This document shows, piece after piece, positions 59,455 through 64,000 of a stretch of DNA of 64,000 bases; the first letter of the stretch is position 1; each line of letters begins with the position of its first letter. Made by a program: the position numbers and the translations under genes. Source of the DNA: Camelus bactrianus (taxonomy: Eukaryota; Chordata; Mammalia; Artiodactyla; Camelidae); NCBI RefSeq assembly GCF_048773025.1, contig NC_133551.1, positions 43,540,501-43,604,500 on the forward strand, given 5' to 3'. Below the pieces are notes generated by a model. The model ran no database searches, was not told the origin of the DNA, and was given only the letters and a program-made list of their open reading frames with translations.

Positions 59455-60045
59455 ATCTAGATGTTCAAGGAGCTTTCCCTGAGGAACTGAAAGGAGACAA
59501 GTGAGGCTGCATGTAGGGTAACAGGAGGAGAAAAGTGGTAAACTGAAGCAGATCTTGCAGGGCCTTGGAGGCCAAGATAAGAATTGGTCAAAAATCCTAA
59601 AATGTAGAGAAGGAGTTTGGAAATATTTAAGAGACATAATTAATAGGACTTAGTAAAAGATGGGAATGCGGGAGAAGGATGTATAAAAGTGTACTTCTAA
59701 TTTTTAATTTGTGTAATTGAATAGTTGGGGGTGCCATTATGGAGACAGAGAATCCTAGAGGGGATCTTGGCTAGATGTGAGAGGGAAGATCATGAGTTTG
59801 ATTTTGGACATATGGAACCCGAGGTATCTTTTAAAACAACCAAATAAGTGGAGAGATTGACAAAGCAGTTGAATTTACAAGAAAGTCTGAGGTAGCGTGG
59901 AGTTAATTGCTGAAGCCATAAGTGTGGATGAAATTGCTTAGAGAGAGAGTTAAGAGTGTGGGCAGAAGAAGCCTGGGATGAAGTGTTGAGTAGTGGCAGT
60001 ATTTCAGTGCCTTCCAATGAGACTGAGAAGTTTCAACTAGGGAGA
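59455..60045 (-). repeat. L2, antisense, interrupted by the L1 at 60050
   Basis: 'caaggagctttccctgagga', 'cagggccttggaggccaaga' and 'tgagtttgattttggacata' follow reversed L2 order. Confidence 0.7.
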
Positions 60046-60049
60046 AAAA

Positions 60050-60690
60050 AGGACATCCAAAAGAATATTTCAAGTACGTGCACCCCAGTGTTCATAGCAG
60101 CAGTATTTACAATAGCCAAGACAAGGAGGCAACCTAAATGTCCATCAACAGATGAATGAATAAAAATGATGTGGTATATATCTATATCAATATCAATATC
60201 TATATCTTTATCTATATCAATATCTATTACTTAGCCATAAAAAAGAATGAAATAATGCCATTTGCAGCAACACGGATGGACCTAGAGATTATCATACTAA
60301 GCCAGAAAGACAAATACCGTATATCACTTATATGTAGAATCTAAGAAAATGGTACAAATGAACTTATTTACAAAACAGAACTAGACTCACCGACAGAAAA
60401 CAAACTTACGGTTACCAAAGGAGAAAGGGAGGAGAAATAAATTAGGAGTTTGGGATTAACAGAAACACACTACAGTATCTAAAATAGATAAACAACAAGA
60501 ACCTACTGTATAGCACAGGGAACTATATTCAATATCTCATAACAATCTGTAATGGAAAAAAAATGTGAAAAAGAATAGAATTATATATACATACATACAT
60601 ACATATATATGTATAACTGAATCACTTTACTGTACACCTGGAACATTCTAAATCAACTATACGTCAATAAAAAAGATAAGTGACATATTC
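60050..60690 (+). mobile_element. LINE-1 3' end, artiodactyl-type
   Basis: It starts in the ORF2 end ('gtgcaccccagtgttcatag'), continues through 'aataatgccatttgcagcaa' and an expanded TATCTA-like tract (60175-60232). It then reaches a 3' UTR with 'agcacagggaactatattca' and 'tgtacacctggaacattcta', ending in a (ATAC)n tract (60590-60605) and CAATAAAAAAG. The copy lies inside an antisense L2 and is younger than it. Confidence 0.88.
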
Positions 60691-60999
60691 ATTAGCTTGA
60701 ATACAAGAAGGAAGACTGAGAAAATAGATTTAGCAACATATTTAACATTATTAATAACCTTGATAAAAGAAAATTGGTGAAGGTAGGAGCCAAACTATTT
60801 AACTTCTGTTAACTGACTCAATCTTCTTTTTTTAATTCAGATTCCCAAGAGAGAGAATCTGATTGACACACGTCATTTTTTCCCACCAAATCATGTCACA
60901 GATTACAGAGGTGTAGGATTGACTTTGAATTAGGTGTCCAGCTATTGCTGGCTAGAGTTACCTGGTACAAAATATGTCTGTTTGGTGATTTCTTATCTC

Positions 61000-61175
61000 A
61001 AGAGCAATAGCTAACATTTCTGGAGTGTTTATTATGTGCCAGACATTGTACTAAGTGCTTTAAATGTTTTAATCCACTTCAGCATTGTAACTACTCTCTA
61101 AGGTATTATCTTTATTTAATATGTGAAGTTTTGGCACAGAGAAGTTAAACGACTTGCTCAATCTGCAAATAATTA
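61000..61175 (-). repeat. MIR
   Basis: 'gtgtttattatgtgccagac', 'actaagtgctttaaatgttt' and 'cacagagaagttaaacgact'. Confidence 0.85.
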
Positions 61176-61329
61176 GTGTAAGATTGTCGTTTTTTGACTA
61201 TTTTAACATTATCTAGATTCATTATTTGGGCTTCTGTTTGTATTGCAACATGTTACATACAGCAGAAATAATGCCATGATGAAGATTCCTGCCCTATTGG
61301 AAATATTCTAAGCTAAGCATACATTAGCA

Positions 61330-61535
61330 GGGTGGAGCGGAAAGAACTGGAGCTCAGATCCCTGTTTAGATCCTTTTTAAAATCTTGTTTCTATGACTTA
61401 TTAGATATGAACTTTGGATTCAAATTTTCTGATCTTCAGTTTCCTCATCTGTGAAATGGGGATGATATTTTCAGGATAACTGTGAATATTAGAGATAATG
61501 TATCTGAAGAGCCAAATGCATGGTGTTTCTTTAAT
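61330..61535 (+). repeat. MIR
   Basis: 'agtttcctcatctgtgaaat' and 'gataactgtgaatattagag'. Confidence 0.7.
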
Positions 61536-63835
61536 TCCCCTGAAGCTTGAATATAAAAAATTCAAATGTATTACATATATTTTACATGTAAATGCAAGCT
61601 TTAAACATACAATGATTAAGATAAGACTTTTTTCATTTTTCTCCATTAGCATAATTGATTTCCTGTCAGGAGCGAGGCAGAGGCCAATCTTGGTGAATGT
61701 AGAATTGTTAGCTGAACTGTGTCATGGGAGGAGTCTCTGTATGAGGTGGATTTTGAGGAATTTCTTGAAGGAGTGAAGGGACACTTAGGATTTTTTTTTT
61801 TTTCAAACATGCAGATAGCCCTGTAAGATGGTCAGATTTGCAAAAGGAAGTTTTTTTTCTTTTAAATATTATACTTTAAAATGAGAACATGACTGTTAGA
61901 GTTTTTCTTTTTCTCCAACAATTTGGCCATTAATAATAATACAAAAGAAATGTTACGGTTAACTAAATGTGGAAGTATTAGTCTCAGGCTAGATTGTACC
62001 TGCTTCAGTTTCTCAGATTCTTCTCCCTCCTTTCCAACTATCATAAAAAAAAGTTTTTGTTTGAGTTACCTGGTAAAATAATTTGTTTTCCTTATTGCCA
62101 AGTTTGTTTCTTTTGTGAAGGCCCATGTAGACCAGAAGTTTTAGAATAATGCAGTCGGTTAAAATGGTCTGAACCTTGACCACTTTCTCTGTAAACAAAG
62201 TGAGTATTTTAAAAGAAGCAACTTTACATTATCTGAAATTATCTCTAGGCAGAACCTTGAAATTTTAAAGAGACTTAGAAGTGAAAATAATTTTTTCTAT
62301 CATTTGTTAATAGTTGGGCAAAATAGTTAAACTTTTTTTGCTTTACTTTCTTTATTTGTAAATTGGGGATAGTGACACCTACTTTTCAGGTGACATTTAG
62401 AGATAAGGTGTGGAAAATGCACAACGTCTTACACCCCCAAAGAAATTGTAGCTTAATTGGTATATGCACGCGTGTGTGCGCCTTTTCCTGAAGGCTTACT
62501 AGCAAAATCGCCTTTAAAATAAGAGGAAATCCAGGTCTGTAGTCCCTTATTGTGCACCCTTACGTGTAAATATATTTCAGAATTTGGGTTTTTTTTTTTT
62601 TTTGATTATGGAAAGGCAGTGCAGCATATGTACTGCTTATTATATAACACCCCTAGTAGGGCATGGGAGAGTACCCTGTAATCAAACACACTCGTATCAC
62701 ATTCACACTAATTGAATAAAAGTTATAAATGGCTTCACATCAATTTAGGTTAAGTTTTGCTTACAGATTAGTTTTGGCACCAAAGTTATGGAAAAAAAAT
62801 CACTGTTTTTAGAGATTTAAAGATTTTGAAATTGTGGAAAAGGAAATGTGGACTTTTACCCCTTTTTAGAAATATTTTAAAACTTCAAATTTTTTTTATT
62901 ACCTTTATATCTTCTGTAACGTCAGTGAGCTTAGATTTATTAAAAATCCCAAAAGTATTAGGACAGAAAGCACCTTTTGTTTCCATGATGCTTATGTGAT
63001 TGTTCTTTTTAAGAATCTCTGATAATGTCTGTCTTTCTGATATTTGTGAATGTTGCATTTGGCTTCAGTTTCAGTCTCTTGGATCAGTGTCATTTTCAAT
63101 GAGAGATACTTGAGAACTGTATGCTTTAAGAAGGTCAGAAGGATGCCCATATTTTGCATACATGTTCTTAACAAAGTCACACCTGTGTCTTTGAGTCCTT
63201 TAAGAACAGCACAGTCTTATGTGAGTTTCAAAATATTTTTATTGTTAAATTTCAGCAATGGAGTAGGTGTTAAATTTTTCGATTTAAGAAAAATTTTCAT
63301 TCATAGCTGAATTTGATTTTTCTGCTTATAAAAATTATTGCAAGTGTGAAAGCTTAAATAATTCATTAATGGTGTTCACTATGTGGAAATATGATAATTT
63401 TTACTTTTTGTATTTCCCATTTATTTAATTGGATTCATAAAAGAAGTTTCTTTTCAAACTCTGAAGGAAGAAGTTTTTGTCATATATTTTTGAGAACTAT
63501 TGATTGTGAATATTTGAGTCTTTAAATAGGCTTTCAAAATAATGTACTTGCATGTCAACTGAAGGAAAACAAAACAGGCAAACATAAAGGCTTCTAGAAT
63601 TTTCCGTAAGATTGAAAACTTTTATATTGGATTAGAGACTCCTAAATAAAAACTTTCAACAATGTTATGGAAAAAATATCTGAGATTTGGTATAAGGGAA
63701 TGGGAAAAACAATCTGCCAGCAATTATAATTTGCTTGCCTTTTTTTGGAGTCTTAGAAGTTACTAATTGTAGTATATTAATCTCTATGTCATGTTTTGTG
63801 AAAGAAATCACTATGTTGTGGACTGTGTTATTCAT
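61536..63835. other. AGBL4 intron, mostly unrecognised
   Basis: AT-rich with several T runs (61792-61803, 62588-62603). A weak MIR-like piece is at 62310-62430. No exon with good splice sites is seen. Confidence 0.45.
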
Positions 63836-63839
63836 TTAA

Positions 63840-64000
63840 AAATTATTCATTCAAAAATATGTATTGAATACCTACTATGTACCAGGCATTGTGCAAAACT
63901 CTGGAAATTCAGAGATATGTTAGACAAAGTTCTTGCTTTTAAGGAGCTCCCATCCTAGTGGAGGAGAAACAGAGTTAGAAAATTACCATCCAGGCAATGA
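63840..64000 (-). repeat. L2 3' end, antisense, runs off the window
   Basis: 'gaatacctactatgtaccag' and 'cttgcttttaaggagctccc'. Confidence 0.8.

Larger units (their letters stand above)
57769..64000 (+). other. AGBL4: AGBL4 intron 1, 5' portion (runs off the window)
   Basis: This begins at the GT donor after the first coding exon. No convincing second exon is seen to the window end. The content is the tail of the CpG island, a long GT microsatellite, L2 and MIR fragments, an artiodactyl-type L1 3' end and about 2.3 kb of AT-rich sequence with little recognisable structure. Confidence 0.75.

Noticed and set aside
1-64000. CRISPR arrays, operons, prophage or bacterial-type systems
   Set aside because: No spaced direct repeats, ribosome-binding sites or compact gene runs. 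The sequence is clearly mammalian.

Overview
The window reads as nuclear DNA of a mammal, most likely a camelid. It is AT-rich, has no compact genes, and is packed with mammalian-wide interspersed repeats (MIR, L2, old L1). It also carries younger L1 3' ends of the artiodactyl type and two copies of a tRNA-derived SINE whose head (A box, B box, and a run ending in a 'caatccc..gtacctcc'-like segment) matches the Camelidae Vic-1 type as I remember it. Genus and species cannot be decided from the window.

Two CpG islands are the only gene landmarks. The right one (about 57.2-58.0 kb) holds the first coding exon of AGBL4 (cytosolic carboxypeptidase 6) on the + strand. It starts at 57735, reads MAERSQTAPEA plus the first base of a Gly codon, and ends at a GT donor at 57769. 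The rest of the window to the right is AGBL4 intron 1. The left island (about 31.2-32.0 kb) is, by synteny, the far-upstream promoter of ELAVL4 (HuD) on the - strand. In human, as I recall, ELAVL4 and AGBL4 are head to head with their 5' ends about 24 kb apart. Here the islands are about 26 kb apart. A short - strand exon candidate (MRLKNQ followed by a GT donor) sits in this island. If that is right, 1-31752 is ELAVL4 intron 1, about 32.0-57.2 kb is the intergenic space between the divergent genes, and 57769-64000 is AGBL4 intron 1.

Most of the rest is repeat fossil. There is a 2.8 kb 5'-truncated L1 (7.4-10.2 kb), an antisense L1 (21.1-21.9 kb), several old L1 3' pieces, and dozens of MIR and L2 copies in both orientations. 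There are also a few LTR fossils (one clear MLT1-type solo LTR at 27.7 kb), a fragment resembling a class II retroviral env (45.3 kb), and an RPL23A processed pseudogene with target-site duplications (40.1-40.6 kb). No RNA gene, CRISPR array, operon or novel defence-like system is visible. No undescribed biological system is supported.

The observations most worth a second look are: a perfect palindromic RFX X-box 111 bp upstream of the AGBL4 start; a four-unit 12-bp G-rich tandem repeat in the same promoter; the possible alternative ELAVL4 first exon with an open in-frame upstream extension; and a mosaic 125-bp segment at 49073-49197 whose two halves match two neighbouring loci.
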